Shown: positions 1 to 8,525 of the stretch, piece by piece
Layout: each line of letters begins with the position of its first letter
How positions within the stretch are numbered: position 1 is the first letter of the stretch
Source of the DNA: Rivibacter sp049446155
GTDB lineage: Bacteria; Pseudomonadota; Gammaproteobacteria; Burkholderiales; Burkholderiaceae_C
NCBI RefSeq assembly: GCF_049446155.1
Contig: NZ_JBMSEE010000006.1
Coordinates: 124,001-188,000 of the forward strand
DNA: 64,000 nt
Direction of reading: 5' to 3'
Translations under genes and position numbers: made by a program
Notes under the pieces: generated by a model
The model's input: only the letters and a program-made list of their open reading frames with translations
What the model was told of the DNA's origin: nothing
The model's database searches: none

Positions 1-872
1 AGCTGCGACAGGTTGACCGGCTGGCGCGCCAGCGGCTGCGTCGACAGCCGTGCCAGCGCGAGCAGCGCGTCGATCATCGTGTTCATGCGCGCCGCGGCGC
101 CGAGGATGCGGTCGAGGTGGTCGTTGCCGATGCGGTCGAGCACGCGGCCGTAGTCTTCCTTGAGGATCTTGGTGAAGCCCTCCACGACGCGGATCGGCGC
201 GCGCAGGTCGTGCGAGACGGTGTAGCTGAACGACTCGGCCTCGCTGCCGGCGTCGGCCGCAGGCGGCGGCGCCGCTTCGGCCGCCGCGCAGGCCGGCGCC
301 AGCGGCACCGCCGTGCCCTCATGGCCGGCGAAGCGGCCATCCTCGTCGGTGCAGGGCAGGGCTCGCAGGCGCCAGCGAGGCGCGCCGCCGTCGGCGCCGG
401 GCAGCAAGACCTCGACATCGTTGAAGGCCGCCTGCGACACCAGCCGCTCGCGCAGCGTCTGCGCCGACTCGCCATCGAAGGCGGACCAGAACTCGCGGCC
501 GGTCGCGGCAGCGGACAAGCCCCCGCCGGACGGCGCGCCGTCGGGTGCGCGCACCAGCGTCAGGCGGTGCTGGGCGTCGGTGCGCCAGACCCAGGCATCG
601 ATCAGCGACAGCAGGCGCTGCGAACGGGCGCGCTCGGCGCGCAGCGCAGCCCGCTCGCCGCGCCGATGCTGCTGCCAGGCCAGCACGAGCAGGGTCCCGA
701 GCAGGCACAGGCCGGCACCCAGCAGCAACCAGCCGATCGGGCCGGTTGGAAGGTCTGGGGAAGTGGCTTGCGCGAGCACGGGCGCCGGCAGCGCGACCGC
801 GGCCAGCACCGTACGTCGACGCGGCGACAGGCCGGCGCATGGCGCGCAAGAAAGGCGAAAGCCGCGAGGCAT
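1..872 (-). CDS. Sensor histidine kinase, C-terminus cut by window edge
   Basis: Reads right to left and runs off the left edge, so only about 290 residues are visible. The ATG at 872-870 opens an N-terminal signal/anchor segment (hydrophobic, ending VLAQA), a short periplasmic stretch and a second hydrophobic segment around residues 50-70. A PAS-like domain follows (WVWRTDAQHRL), then the dimerisation/phosphoacceptor helix with FSYTVSHDLRAPIR, in which His221 is the predicted phosphorylated residue. The ATPase domain lies outside the window. The phytochrome-type H-box suggests a HisKA-family kinase. It is divergent from the hybrid kinase, with 193 bp between the starts. The ligand is unknown and no clear Shine-Dalgarno sequence is visible. 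Confidence 0.85.
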   Translation of the reverse strand, partial: MPRGFRLSCAPCAGLSPRRRTVLAAVALPAPVLAQATSPDLPTGPIGWLLLGAGLCLLGTLLVLAWQQHRRGERAALRAERARSQRLLSLIDAWVWRTDAQHRLTLVRAPDGAPSGGGLSAAATGREFWSAFDGESAQTLRERLVSQAAFNDVEVLLPGADGGAPRWRLRALPCTDEDGRFAGHEGTAVPLAPACAAAEAAPPPAADAGSEAESFSYTVSHDLRAPIRVVEGFTKILKEDYGRVLDRIGNDHLDRILGAAARMNTMIDALLALARLSTQPLARQPVNLSQ

Positions 873-1065
873 GTGAGGGATTGTAAGAAGGCGGGTGTGG
901 CTTTCGCGCTGAAACAGCCGGCGCGCGCGCGTGAAGAGGGCGCACCGTCGCTGGGAAATCCGTCGCACGAGGCCTCAATCGGGTCGAAACATCGCCGAAA
1001 TTGCTGAGGCGAAGCGGCCCGCGAAGGAGCAGCATCGCGCTCACCGTGCCTGACCGTTGCCGTTC

Positions 1066-4011
1066 ATGTCTGCCGCCCCCGCGACGCTAGCGAGACCGCG
1101 CCGACAATGGCTGCGCCCGCTGCACGATCTCGCGGTGGCCCACAAGCTGTCGCTGATGACGCTGCTGTTCGGCGCCTCGGTGGTGCTGGTCGCGACGGTC
1201 GCGGTGATCGGCGGCGCCATCCTCACCGGCATGCGCGCCTATGTCGCCGGCGAGGGCTACTGGGCCAAGGGCAACCGCGACGCGGTCCACTACCTGGTGC
1301 GCTACGCGCGCAGCCGCGACCCGGCCGACCACCGCCAGTTCGAGCAGGCGATCGCCGTGTCGCTGGGCGACCGCGAGGCGCGCCTCGCGCTCGACCGACC
1401 CGACCCCGACCTCGAGGCCGCGCGCCAGGGCTTCCTGGCCGGGCGCAACCATCCCAACGACATCGGCACCCTGGTCTGGATGTTCCGGCACTTTCGCCAC
1501 CTGAGCTACATGGAGCGCGCGATCGACCTGTGGACCGAGGCGGACGAGACCGTCGTGCGGCTGCGCGGGCTCGGCGCTGTGCTGCATGCGCAGGTCGTGA
1601 CCGGGGCACTGACGCCCGAGCGGGCCGAGGAGCTCGTGCGCGAGATCCACGCGGCCCACGAGACCATCAAGCCGCTGGCCGACGAGTTCTCGGCCACGCT
1701 CGGCGAGGCCAGCCGCTGGGTCCAGGGCGTGCTGCTGCTCACGCTCAGCGGCGCGATCGTGCTCAGCGGCGCGATCGGCCTGAGCCTGGCGGTCTACCTG
1801 TCGCGGCGCATCAGCCGCCAGATCGCGGCGCTGCGCGCGGCCGCCCAGCGCGTCGGCGCGGAGGACTTGTCCACCCCGGTGCCAGTGCAGTCCGACGACG
1901 ACCTCGGCCGACTGGCGGCGAGCTTCAACCAGATGCAAAGCCGCCTGCGCGAGCAGCGCGACGAGGGCGAGCGCCACCGCGCCGCGCTCGAGGCCGGCGC
2001 GCAGGAACTGCGCCGCGCGATCGAGTCGGCCCAGGCGCTGACGCTGCAGGCCGAGGCGGCCAGCCGCGCCAAGAGCCAGTTCATGGCCAGCATGAGCCAC
2101 GAGATCCGCACGCCGATGAACGGCGTGCTGGGCATGACCGAGCTGCTGCTGGGCACCGCGCTCGACGCGCGCCAGCGCCGCTGGGCGCAGGCGGCCTACC
2201 GTTGCGGCGAGGTGCTGCTGGACATCATCAACGACGTTCTCGACTTCTCGAAGATCGAGGCCGGCGGCCTGCAGCTGGTCGAGGACGACTTTTCTCCGCG
2301 CACGCTGGCCGAGGACGTGCTGGAGCTGCTCGCCCCGCGCGCGCACGAGAAGCGCCTCGAGCTCGGCCTGCGCGTGGCCGAAGGCACGCCGCAGGCGGTG
2401 CGCGCCGACGCGCTGCGGCTGCGCCAGGTGCTCACCAACCTGATCGCCAACGCAATCAAGTTCACCGAGTCCGGCGAAGTGGTGGTCGACATCTCGATGA
2501 CCGACGACGCGCGCCTGCGCATCGGCGTGCGCGACACCGGCATCGGCATCCCGGCCGAGATGCTGCCGCGGCTGTTCACCGCGTTCACGCAGGCCAGCGT
2601 CGGCAACGCGCGCCAGTACGGCGGCACCGGCCTGGGCCTGGCGATCTCGCGCCAGCTCGTCACGCTGATGGGCGGCGAGATCAGCGTCGAAAGCCGTCCC
2701 GGGATGGGCTCGCTGTTCTGCGTCGTGCTGCCGGTGCGCCCGGCCCAGGCCCAGCCGTTTGCCGGCGGCGGCGAGGACGCGCCGCTGCCGCCGCTGCGCG
2801 TGCTGGTGGTCGACGACAACGCCACCAGCCGCGAGGTGCTGTCCGAGCAGCTGGGCCGCTGGGGCCTGAAGGTCGAGACCGCCAACGACGGTGCGATGGC
2901 GTACGAACGGCTGAGCGAGGCCTTCGACGCCGGGCGCCCGCTCGGGCTGGCCCTGGTGGACATGAACATGCCGGGCGGCGACGGCTTCGCGCTGGCGCGC
3001 CGCCTGCGCAGCGAGGAACGATTTGCCGACCTGAGCATGGTGATGCTCTCGTCGGTGGCCAGCCCCGACGAGGCCTGGCGCGCGCGCGAGGCCGGCTTCC
3101 AGCGCTTCCTGTCCAAGCCGGTGCGCCAAGGCGAACTGCGCCAGGCGCTGGCGGCGATCCTGAGAGAAAGCACCGATCCAGGCCCTGTTGACGGCTTGAC
3201 GCCCCGGCTGGAGGCGAACATCCTCGTGGTCGAAGACAACGCCGTGAATCAGGAAGTCATCGGCCAGATGCTGCGGCAACTGGGCTGCCGCGTGCGGATG
3301 GCTTCATCGGGCACCCAGGGGCTCAAGGCGCTGACGGAGGAGCGCTTCGACCTGGTGCTGATGGACATCCAGATGCCCGGCATGGACGGCATCGAGGCGC
3401 TCGGCTGGCTGCGGCGCGGCAAGAGCAGCCGCTACGCTTTCCAGGTCGGGCCCGACGTGCCGGTCATCGCGGTGACCGCCAACGCGATCGAAGGCGACCG
3501 CGAGCGCTTCCTCGGCCTCGGCTTCGACGATCATCTACCCAAACCATTCCGACAAAGCCAGCTCGCCACCATGCTGTCCGACCATCTCAAGCCGGGCGTC
3601 CTCGCCATGGCCGCCGCCGCGCCCCCGCCCGCGGGCACGCCTGCCGCCGCGCCGGCCGAGGACGGCATCCTCGATCCGCACGCGCTGGCCAAGCTGCGCG
3701 AACTCGACCCGGGCGGTCGCAGCAACCTGCTCGAGCGCGTGGCCGCGGCCTTCGAATCCTCGCTGGCACGCCTGGTGCCGCAGCTGGTGGACGCGCAGGC
3801 ATCGCTCGACGCCGAATCGGTGCGCATGGTGGCGCACACGCTGAAATCTTCGTCGGCCTCGATCGGCGCGCTCAAGCTATCGTCGCTTTGTGCCGAAACC
3901 GAGGCCATGATCCGCCAGGGCCGCGTTGACGGCCTCGGCGAACGCATCGACGGCCTGCGAGCCGAGATCGACAGGGTGCGCGCAGCGTTGGGTGTTCTGC
4001 GTTCGTCCTGA
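1066..4011 (+). CDS. Hybrid sensor histidine kinase with two REC domains and Hpt
   Basis: A 981-residue membrane phosphorelay protein. Two membrane segments (about residues 28-52 and 219-245) flank a sensor region of roughly 165 residues. Then come HAMP, HisKA (MSHEIRTPMNG, His345), a HATPase domain with RDTGIGIP and GGTGLGL, REC1 (LALVDMNMPG, Asp632), REC2 (VLMDIQMPGMDG, Asp767) and an Hpt domain (AHTLKSSS, His924). All phospho-residues are present, so a BarA/ArcB-like internal relay is expected. The ATG at 1066 is preferred over an in-frame TTG three codons earlier. The REC-PAS-GGDEF-EAL gene starts 35 bp downstream and is a plausible phosphoryl target (inference). The sensed signal is unknown. 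Confidence 0.93.
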   Translation: MSAAPATLARPRRQWLRPLHDLAVAHKLSLMTLLFGASVVLVATVAVIGGAILTGMRAYVAGEGYWAKGNRDAVHYLVRYARSRDPADHRQFEQAIAVSLGDREARLALDRPDPDLEAARQGFLAGRNHPNDIGTLVWMFRHFRHLSYMERAIDLWTEADETVVRLRGLGAVLHAQVVTGALTPERAEELVREIHAAHETIKPLADEFSATLGEASRWVQGVLLLTLSGAIVLSGAIGLSLAVYLSRRISRQIAALRAAAQRVGAEDLSTPVPVQSDDDLGRLAASFNQMQSRLREQRDEGERHRAALEAGAQELRRAIESAQALTLQAEAASRAKSQFMASMSHEIRTPMNGVLGMTELLLGTALDARQRRWAQAAYRCGEVLLDIINDVLDFSKIEAGGLQLVEDDFSPRTLAEDVLELLAPRAHEKRLELGLRVAEGTPQAVRADALRLRQVLTNLIANAIKFTESGEVVVDISMTDDARLRIGVRDTGIGIPAEMLPRLFTAFTQASVGNARQYGGTGLGLAISRQLVTLMGGEISVESRPGMGSLFCVVLPVRPAQAQPFAGGGEDAPLPPLRVLVVDDNATSREVLSEQLGRWGLKVETANDGAMAYERLSEAFDAGRPLGLALVDMNMPGGDGFALARRLRSEERFADLSMVMLSSVASPDEAWRAREAGFQRFLSKPVRQGELRQALAAILRESTDPGPVDGLTPRLEANILVVEDNAVNQEVIGQMLRQLGCRVRMASSGTQGLKALTEERFDLVLMDIQMPGMDGIEALGWLRRGKSSRYAFQVGPDVPVIAVTANAIEGDRERFLGLGFDDHLPKPFRQSQLATMLSDHLKPGVLAMAAAAPPPAGTPAAAPAEDGILDPHALAKLRELDPGGRSNLLERVAAAFESSLARLVPQLVDAQASLDAESVRMVAHTLKSSSASIGALKLSSLCAETEAMIRQGRVDGLGERIDGLRAEIDRVRAALGVLRSS

Positions 4012-4046
4012 TCCGCCGGCAAGAACGAACAATCCCGCTTCCATCC

Positions 4047-6326
4047 ATGGCGAACACCCGTCCGTCCGTCAGCGCCGATCCCGACAGCGTGGCCGACGAT
4101 CCGCAAGACAGCCCCAAGGTCCTGCTGGTCGACGATGACGAGGTCAACCTGCTGGTGACCGCGGCCGCGCTGCGCGAGCGCGGCTTCGCCGTCACCGAGG
4201 CCGGCGGCGGCGAGCAGGCGATCCGGCGGCTGGCCGACTTCCTGCCCGATGTCATCGTGCTCGATGCGCAGATGCCGGGCCTGGACGGCTTCGCGACCTG
4301 CCGCGAGCTGCGCACGCTGCCGGGCTTCGAGTCGGTGCCGGTGCTGATGCTCACCGGCCTGGACGACGACGCCTCGATCACGCGCGCCTACGAGGCCGGC
4401 GCAACCGACTTCTTCGTCAAGAGCACGCAGTGGAGCCTGCTGGCCGGGCGCCTGCGCTACCTGCTGCGTGCCTCGCGCACGCGCCAGGAGCTCGAGCGCA
4501 GCAAGCAAAAGCTCGCGCGCGCGCAAGACCTCGCGCGCATGGGCAGCTTCGACTGGTGGCGCGAGCGCAGCCGGCTGGTCTGCTCGATCGAGGCGCTGCG
4601 CGTGTTCGGCCTCGGGCTGGGCGACCCGGTCTCGCTGCACCGGCTGGCGCGGCTGATCCCGGCCGAGGACCGCCGCGCCTTCATGTCGCTGCTGCGCGAG
4701 ACGGCGCGGCACAGCACCGTGCTGGCCTGCGACCTGCCGGTGACCCTGGCCGACGGACGCAGCCGCATCGTCCACGTCGAGGCCGAGCCCGAGTTCAACG
4801 AGCACGGCAACCTCAGCGGCTACACCGGCATCGTCCAGGACGTCACCGACCGCCGCATCGCCGAAGACAAGATCCGCCACCTGGCGAACTTCGACGCGCT
4901 GACCGGCCTGCCCAACCGCCGCCAGCTGATCTGGCGCGCCGAGCGCGCGGTCGAGCACGCCAAGCGCTACGACCACCTGGTCGGCCTGCTGCTGATCGAT
5001 CTGGACCGCTTCAAGGGCATCAACGACACGCTCGGCCACAGCGCCGGCGACGAGCTGCTGATGGAAGTGGCGCGCCGGCTGCGCTCGTGCGTGCGCCATT
5101 CCGACCAGGTCGTCGAGACCGCGATCGACGCGCTGGGCACGCGCTCGCACCGCTCGCTGGAGGCCGTGGGTCGGCTCGGCGGCGACGAGTTCGTCGCGCT
5201 GCTGCCCGAAGTGGGCAGCGAGCAGGACGCCGAGCGCGTCGCGCTGCGCATCCTCGAGCTGATGCGCGAGCCGATCATCGTCGGCGGGCAGGAGTGCTTC
5301 GTCACCGCCAGCGTCGGCATCGCGCTGTTCCCGCGCGACGGCGCCACGGTGGCCGACGTGCTGCGCAACGCCGACGTGGCGATGTATTCGTCCAAGGACG
5401 CCGGCCGCAACGCGGCCACGCTCTACCGCCCGCACCTGGCCGGCAAGGGTCGCGCCAAGCTCGAGCTCGAGAGTGCGCTGCACAAGGCGCTCGAGCGCGG
5501 CGAGCTGGTGCTGCACTATCAGCCCAAGGTCGACGTGCGCGCCTCGCGCATGGTCGGTGCCGAGGCGCTGATGCGCTGGAAGCGCGGCGACCGGCTCGTG
5601 CCGCCGGCCGAGTTCATCCCGCTGGCCGAGGAGACCGGCCTGATCGTGCCGATGAGCGAATGGGCGATCGGCGAGGCCGCGCGCCAGGCCCGCGCCTGGC
5701 AGCAGCGCATGGGCATCGAGACCTCGATCGCGGTCAACCTGCCCAGCCGGCTGTTCGAGCGCACCGACCTCGTCTCCCACATCCACCAGGCGGTGTCGCA
5801 GCACGGCCTGTCGCCGCGCTCGATCGAGCTCGAGATCACCGAGACGGGCCTGATGAAGGACCTGCAGAACGTGATCCCGTCGCTGCACCGGCTCAACGAG
5901 ATCGGCGTCGAGATATCGATCGACGACTTCGGCACCGGCTATTCGTCGCTGGCCTACCTGACCACGCTGCCGATCTCCGAGCTCAAGGTCGACCGCAGCT
6001 TCGTGCGCGACCTCGGCAACACGCTGCAGAGTTCGGCGGTGGTCACGGCCATCATCGCGCTGTCGCGCTCGCTGGGCATCCGCGTGATCGCCGAAGGCGT
6101 GGAGAACCTGCGCCAGATGGAGGTGCTGCACCGCCTGGGCTGCAGCACGATGCAAGGCTACCTGTTCAGCCGCCCGCTGCCGCCCGAGGAGCTCGAGCAG
6201 TGGATCGGCGAGACCGTGCTGCCGCGCAAGGCGCCATGGATCGGCCGCGTCGAGGGCGCGACCGAGGCCACCGAGGCGGTGCCGGCGCGCGGGCGCGCCG
6301 GAACGGGGCTGCTGCCGCCGAACTGA
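4047..6326 (+). CDS. REC-PAS-GGDEF-EAL bifunctional c-di-GMP protein
   Basis: A 759-residue response regulator that makes and/or degrades c-di-GMP. Domains: REC (VIVLDAQMPG, Asp73), a PAS-like region around residues 165-270 ending in the usual TGIVQDVTDRR linker, GGDEF (LGGDEF at 377-382) and EAL (E506-A-L, with EITETGL, DDFGTGYSSL and VIAEGVEN intact). Both catalytic signatures look competent. Oddly, about 19 extra residues sit just before the GGDEF loop, separating an RxxD tetrad (R350-D353) from the active site. It lies 35 bp behind the hybrid kinase and 11 bp ahead of a second cyclase, so the three probably form one operon and one signalling route. Confidence 0.93.
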   Translation: MANTRPSVSADPDSVADDPQDSPKVLLVDDDEVNLLVTAAALRERGFAVTEAGGGEQAIRRLADFLPDVIVLDAQMPGLDGFATCRELRTLPGFESVPVLMLTGLDDDASITRAYEAGATDFFVKSTQWSLLAGRLRYLLRASRTRQELERSKQKLARAQDLARMGSFDWWRERSRLVCSIEALRVFGLGLGDPVSLHRLARLIPAEDRRAFMSLLRETARHSTVLACDLPVTLADGRSRIVHVEAEPEFNEHGNLSGYTGIVQDVTDRRIAEDKIRHLANFDALTGLPNRRQLIWRAERAVEHAKRYDHLVGLLLIDLDRFKGINDTLGHSAGDELLMEVARRLRSCVRHSDQVVETAIDALGTRSHRSLEAVGRLGGDEFVALLPEVGSEQDAERVALRILELMREPIIVGGQECFVTASVGIALFPRDGATVADVLRNADVAMYSSKDAGRNAATLYRPHLAGKGRAKLELESALHKALERGELVLHYQPKVDVRASRMVGAEALMRWKRGDRLVPPAEFIPLAEETGLIVPMSEWAIGEAARQARAWQQRMGIETSIAVNLPSRLFERTDLVSHIHQAVSQHGLSPRSIELEITETGLMKDLQNVIPSLHRLNEIGVEISIDDFGTGYSSLAYLTTLPISELKVDRSFVRDLGNTLQSSAVVTAIIALSRSLGIRVIAEGVENLRQMEVLHRLGCSTMQGYLFSRPLPPEELEQWIGETVLPRKAPWIGRVEGATEATEAVPARGRAGTGLLPPN

Positions 6327-6337
6327 GTTTCGTCGCC

Positions 6338-8050
6338 ATGGCCATGAAGGACGCGCCGACGCAACCGGCGCCGCTCGACGACACCGGCTCGCCTGCACAG
6401 CATGCCAAGGCGGCGCTGCGGCGCCTGGCGCTGCAGCGGCTCGAGCCCACGCCCGACAACTATGCGCGCGCCTATGCCGCCGAATCGGGCCAGCCGGCCG
6501 CCGAGGCGGCCGCGTCCGACGCGGGGCCGGACGGCGAGGCCTGGGCCCGTCTCATCGAGCGTGCGCTGCGCGGCCTCGAGCGCAGCGGCCGCGGCTGGAC
6601 CGCCGCGCGCAAGAAAGACAGCCTGCAGCGCGTGCTGACCGGCAGCCGCAGCGACGCCAGGCGCCTGCACCAGCGCCTCTCGCAGCTCGTTGCGAGCTGG
6701 GACGGCGCGCCCGACGACGCTCCCGCACTCGATGCCGAGGCGCCGGTGCCCGCCGATGCCGCGCCGACCGCGCCGGTGCCGCTGGCCATGCTGGCGGCCG
6801 CGATCGAGCCGCGCCCGAGCGCCGTCGACGCCAACGAGCTGCTCGGCTGGCCCCGCGTCGTCGACGCGTTCGCGGCCACCGTGCAGACGGCCTTGCCGGG
6901 TGCCGAGCCGCGCGGTCGCGAGATCGTCGACACGCTGGCCGCGCTGCAGGCGCGCATCGTGCCGCCCGGACCGGACATGGCGCTCGTCGACGAGATCGCC
7001 GCGGCTTGTGCCGAGGCACGCCGCGTGCTGCAGCACCGCCATCACCTCGTCGAGCAGCTCGGCCGCCTGACGGGCGAGCTCACGGCCGGGCTGGCCGAGC
7101 TGGCCGAGGACGCGTCCTGGGCCGAGGGCCAGGCGGTCGCGATGCGCCACCAGATCGGCGACGGCCTCACGGTGCGCGGCGTGCGCCATGCGAGCGAACT
7201 GCTGCGCGACGTGCGCGAGCAGCAGGCGCGCTTGCGCAGCGAGCGCCAGCAGGTGCGCGACGCGCTCAAGGACTCGATCCGCCAGATGCTGCAAGAGATC
7301 GCCTCGCTGGGCGAGCAGACCGGCCGCTATGCCGAGCACATGGGCCGCTGCACCGACGCGATCGCGCGCGCCGACACGCTCGAGAGCCTGGCCGGCGCGG
7401 TGCGCGAGATGGTGGCCGAAAGCCGCGCGGTGCACGAGGTCGTCAGCCGCACGCAGGCCCGCATCACCGAAGAGCATGCGCGCGCGAGCGAGATGCAAGA
7501 CCGCGTGCGCACGCTCGAAGACGAGCTGCGCCGCCTGTCGGCCGAGGTCTCGACCGATCCGCTGACGCAGGTGGCCAACCGGCGTGGCCTGATGCAGGCC
7601 TTCGACAACGAGCGCGCGCGCATCGACCGCGCCGCCGCCGATGGCCGCGAGGCGGTGCTCGCCGTCGCGCTGCTCGACATCGACAACTTCAAGCGCCTCA
7701 ACGACCGGCTCGGCCACGCCAGCGGCGACGCCGCGCTGCAGTTCCTTTCGCAGCGCGTCACGCAGGCGCTGCGCCCGAGCGACACGCTGGCGCGCTACGG
7801 CGGCGAGGAGTTCGTCGTGCTGCTGCCCGACACGCCGATCGACGAGGCGCAGCAGGTGCTGGTGCGCCTGCAGCGCACGCTGAGCGCGGAGCTGTTCATG
7901 ATGGACGGCGACGCCAAGGTCTTCGTGACCTTCTCGGCCGGGGTCACGCGCTGGCGCGAGGGCGAACGCATCGAGCAGTCGCTCGAGCGCGCCGACGAGG
8001 CGCTCTACGAGGCCAAGCGCACGGGCAAGAACCGAACCTGCGTGGCCTAG
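6338..8050 (+). CDS. Diguanylate cyclase (GGDEF) with long helical N-terminus
   Basis: A 570-residue protein predicted to make c-di-GMP from two GTP. The first 400 or so residues have no recognised domain. They are Ala/Arg/Glu-rich and end in long heptad-like helices (about 260-405), probably a coiled coil for dimerisation. The C-terminal GGDEF domain carries STDPLTQVANRRG and YGGEEF (GGEEF at 488-492). An RxxD inhibitory site at 479-482 lies five residues upstream, the canonical spacing. The GGEEF variant is active in known cyclases. No membrane segment is seen. ATG at 6338 was chosen; an alternative in-frame ATG is at 6344. It is followed by a perfect hairpin. Confidence 0.9.
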   Translation: MAMKDAPTQPAPLDDTGSPAQHAKAALRRLALQRLEPTPDNYARAYAAESGQPAAEAAASDAGPDGEAWARLIERALRGLERSGRGWTAARKKDSLQRVLTGSRSDARRLHQRLSQLVASWDGAPDDAPALDAEAPVPADAAPTAPVPLAMLAAAIEPRPSAVDANELLGWPRVVDAFAATVQTALPGAEPRGREIVDTLAALQARIVPPGPDMALVDEIAAACAEARRVLQHRHHLVEQLGRLTGELTAGLAELAEDASWAEGQAVAMRHQIGDGLTVRGVRHASELLRDVREQQARLRSERQQVRDALKDSIRQMLQEIASLGEQTGRYAEHMGRCTDAIARADTLESLAGAVREMVAESRAVHEVVSRTQARITEEHARASEMQDRVRTLEDELRRLSAEVSTDPLTQVANRRGLMQAFDNERARIDRAAADGREAVLAVALLDIDNFKRLNDRLGHASGDAALQFLSQRVTQALRPSDTLARYGGEEFVVLLPDTPIDEAQQVLVRLQRTLSAELFMMDGDAKVFVTFSAGVTRWREGERIEQSLERADEALYEAKRTGKNRTCVA

Positions 8051-8056
8051 AAAGTG

Positions 8057-8081
8057 AATCGGCGCCTCGAAGGCGCCGATT
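8057..8081 (+). terminator. Hairpin after the diguanylate cyclase gene
   Basis: A perfect 11-bp inverted repeat (8057-8067 and 8071-8081) with a 3-nt CGA loop starts six bases after the stop codon of the cyclase gene. There is no good run of T residues behind it. It is either a Rho-independent-like terminator of the kind common in GC-rich genomes or an mRNA 3'-end stabiliser. Confidence 0.6.
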
Positions 8082-8271
8082 GCGTATTGGCACTCGCACG
8101 AGCCGATGCCATTGAAGGCCCCGCCGCTCTACGTCCGAAACCGCATGCGAGTGAAGAAAGCTTATGCCTCGCGCGCTGCGGGCACCAGCGTACAAATCCC
8201 CGAATCTGGTGCCGCTGGTTCCCCTCGAACGCAGGTGCGCGAATTCGTTCACGTGGAGCGTCGCGCTCGAT

Positions 8272-8361
8272 TGGCGGAAGAGGTGGGATTCGAACCCACG
8301 GAGGGGATGAACCCTCGCCGGTTTTCAAGACCGGTGCCTTAAACCGCTCGGCCACTCTTCC
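8272..8361 (-). tRNA. tRNA-Ser (anticodon UGA)
   Basis: Read on the minus strand, the gene begins GGAAGAGTGGCCGAG and ends CTCTTCCGCCA, giving a full acceptor stem and an encoded CCA tail. The anticodon TGA (8327-8325) sits in the loop TCTTGAAAA between CCGG stems. A long variable arm (GCGAGGGTTCATCCCCTC) and the T-loop GGTTCGAATCC are present. The 90-nt length and long variable arm are typical of class II serine tRNA. It lies downstream of apaH on the same strand and may share its transcript. A 36-nt copy of its 5' half lies 86 bp upstream of the 5' end. Confidence 0.97.
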
Positions 8362-8447
8362 AATCGCTGCTCATTCTGCCGCCGCCGGTTTTGCCTTCAC
8401 TCACATCGCTTCGCGATATGAGTTCCGGCGCAGCGCTTCGCGCTGAC

Positions 8448-8483
8448 CAAGACCGGTGCCTTAAACCGCTCGGCCACTCTTCC
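8448..8483 (-). repeat. Duplicated 5' half of tRNA-Ser
   Basis: These 36 bases are identical to 8326-8361, the 5' half of the neighbouring tRNA-Ser: 5' acceptor strand, D-arm and 5' anticodon stem. Identity stops inside the anticodon. Both copies have the same orientation, with an 86-bp spacer. It could be a recombination scar (an att-like remnant of an integrated element now lost) or a local duplication. No integrase gene is nearby. It cannot make a functional tRNA. Confidence 0.93.
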
Positions 8484-8525
8484 TGCGACTTCGCATGCTC
8501 GAAGAGCGTGAATTCTAGAGGTCGC

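Larger units (their letters stand above)
8051..8525. other. Protein-gene-free stretch with tRNA-Ser and its half copy
   Basis: No protein-coding gene is supported between the cyclase stop and the apaH stop. The stretch holds the hairpin at 8057-8081, the tRNA-Ser at 8272-8361, and the duplicated tRNA 5' half at 8448-8483. Between tRNA and half copy lie two small hairpins with TTC loops (ATCGC/GCGAT at 8405-8417 and CAGCGC/GCGCTG at 8431-8445). Nothing was recognised in 8082-8271 or 8484-8525. Confidence 0.7.

Noticed and set aside
3531..6398. Long minus-strand open frame opposite the REC-PAS-GGDEF-EAL gene
   Set aside because: Shadow of a real gene; no motif, repeated His/Gln/Arg runs typical of antisense frames in GC-rich DNA.
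8272..8483. Integrated phage or genomic island at the tRNA-Ser
   Set aside because: No integrase, phage or plasmid gene lies within several kilobases, and only 86 bp separates the two tRNA copies. At most it is a scar.
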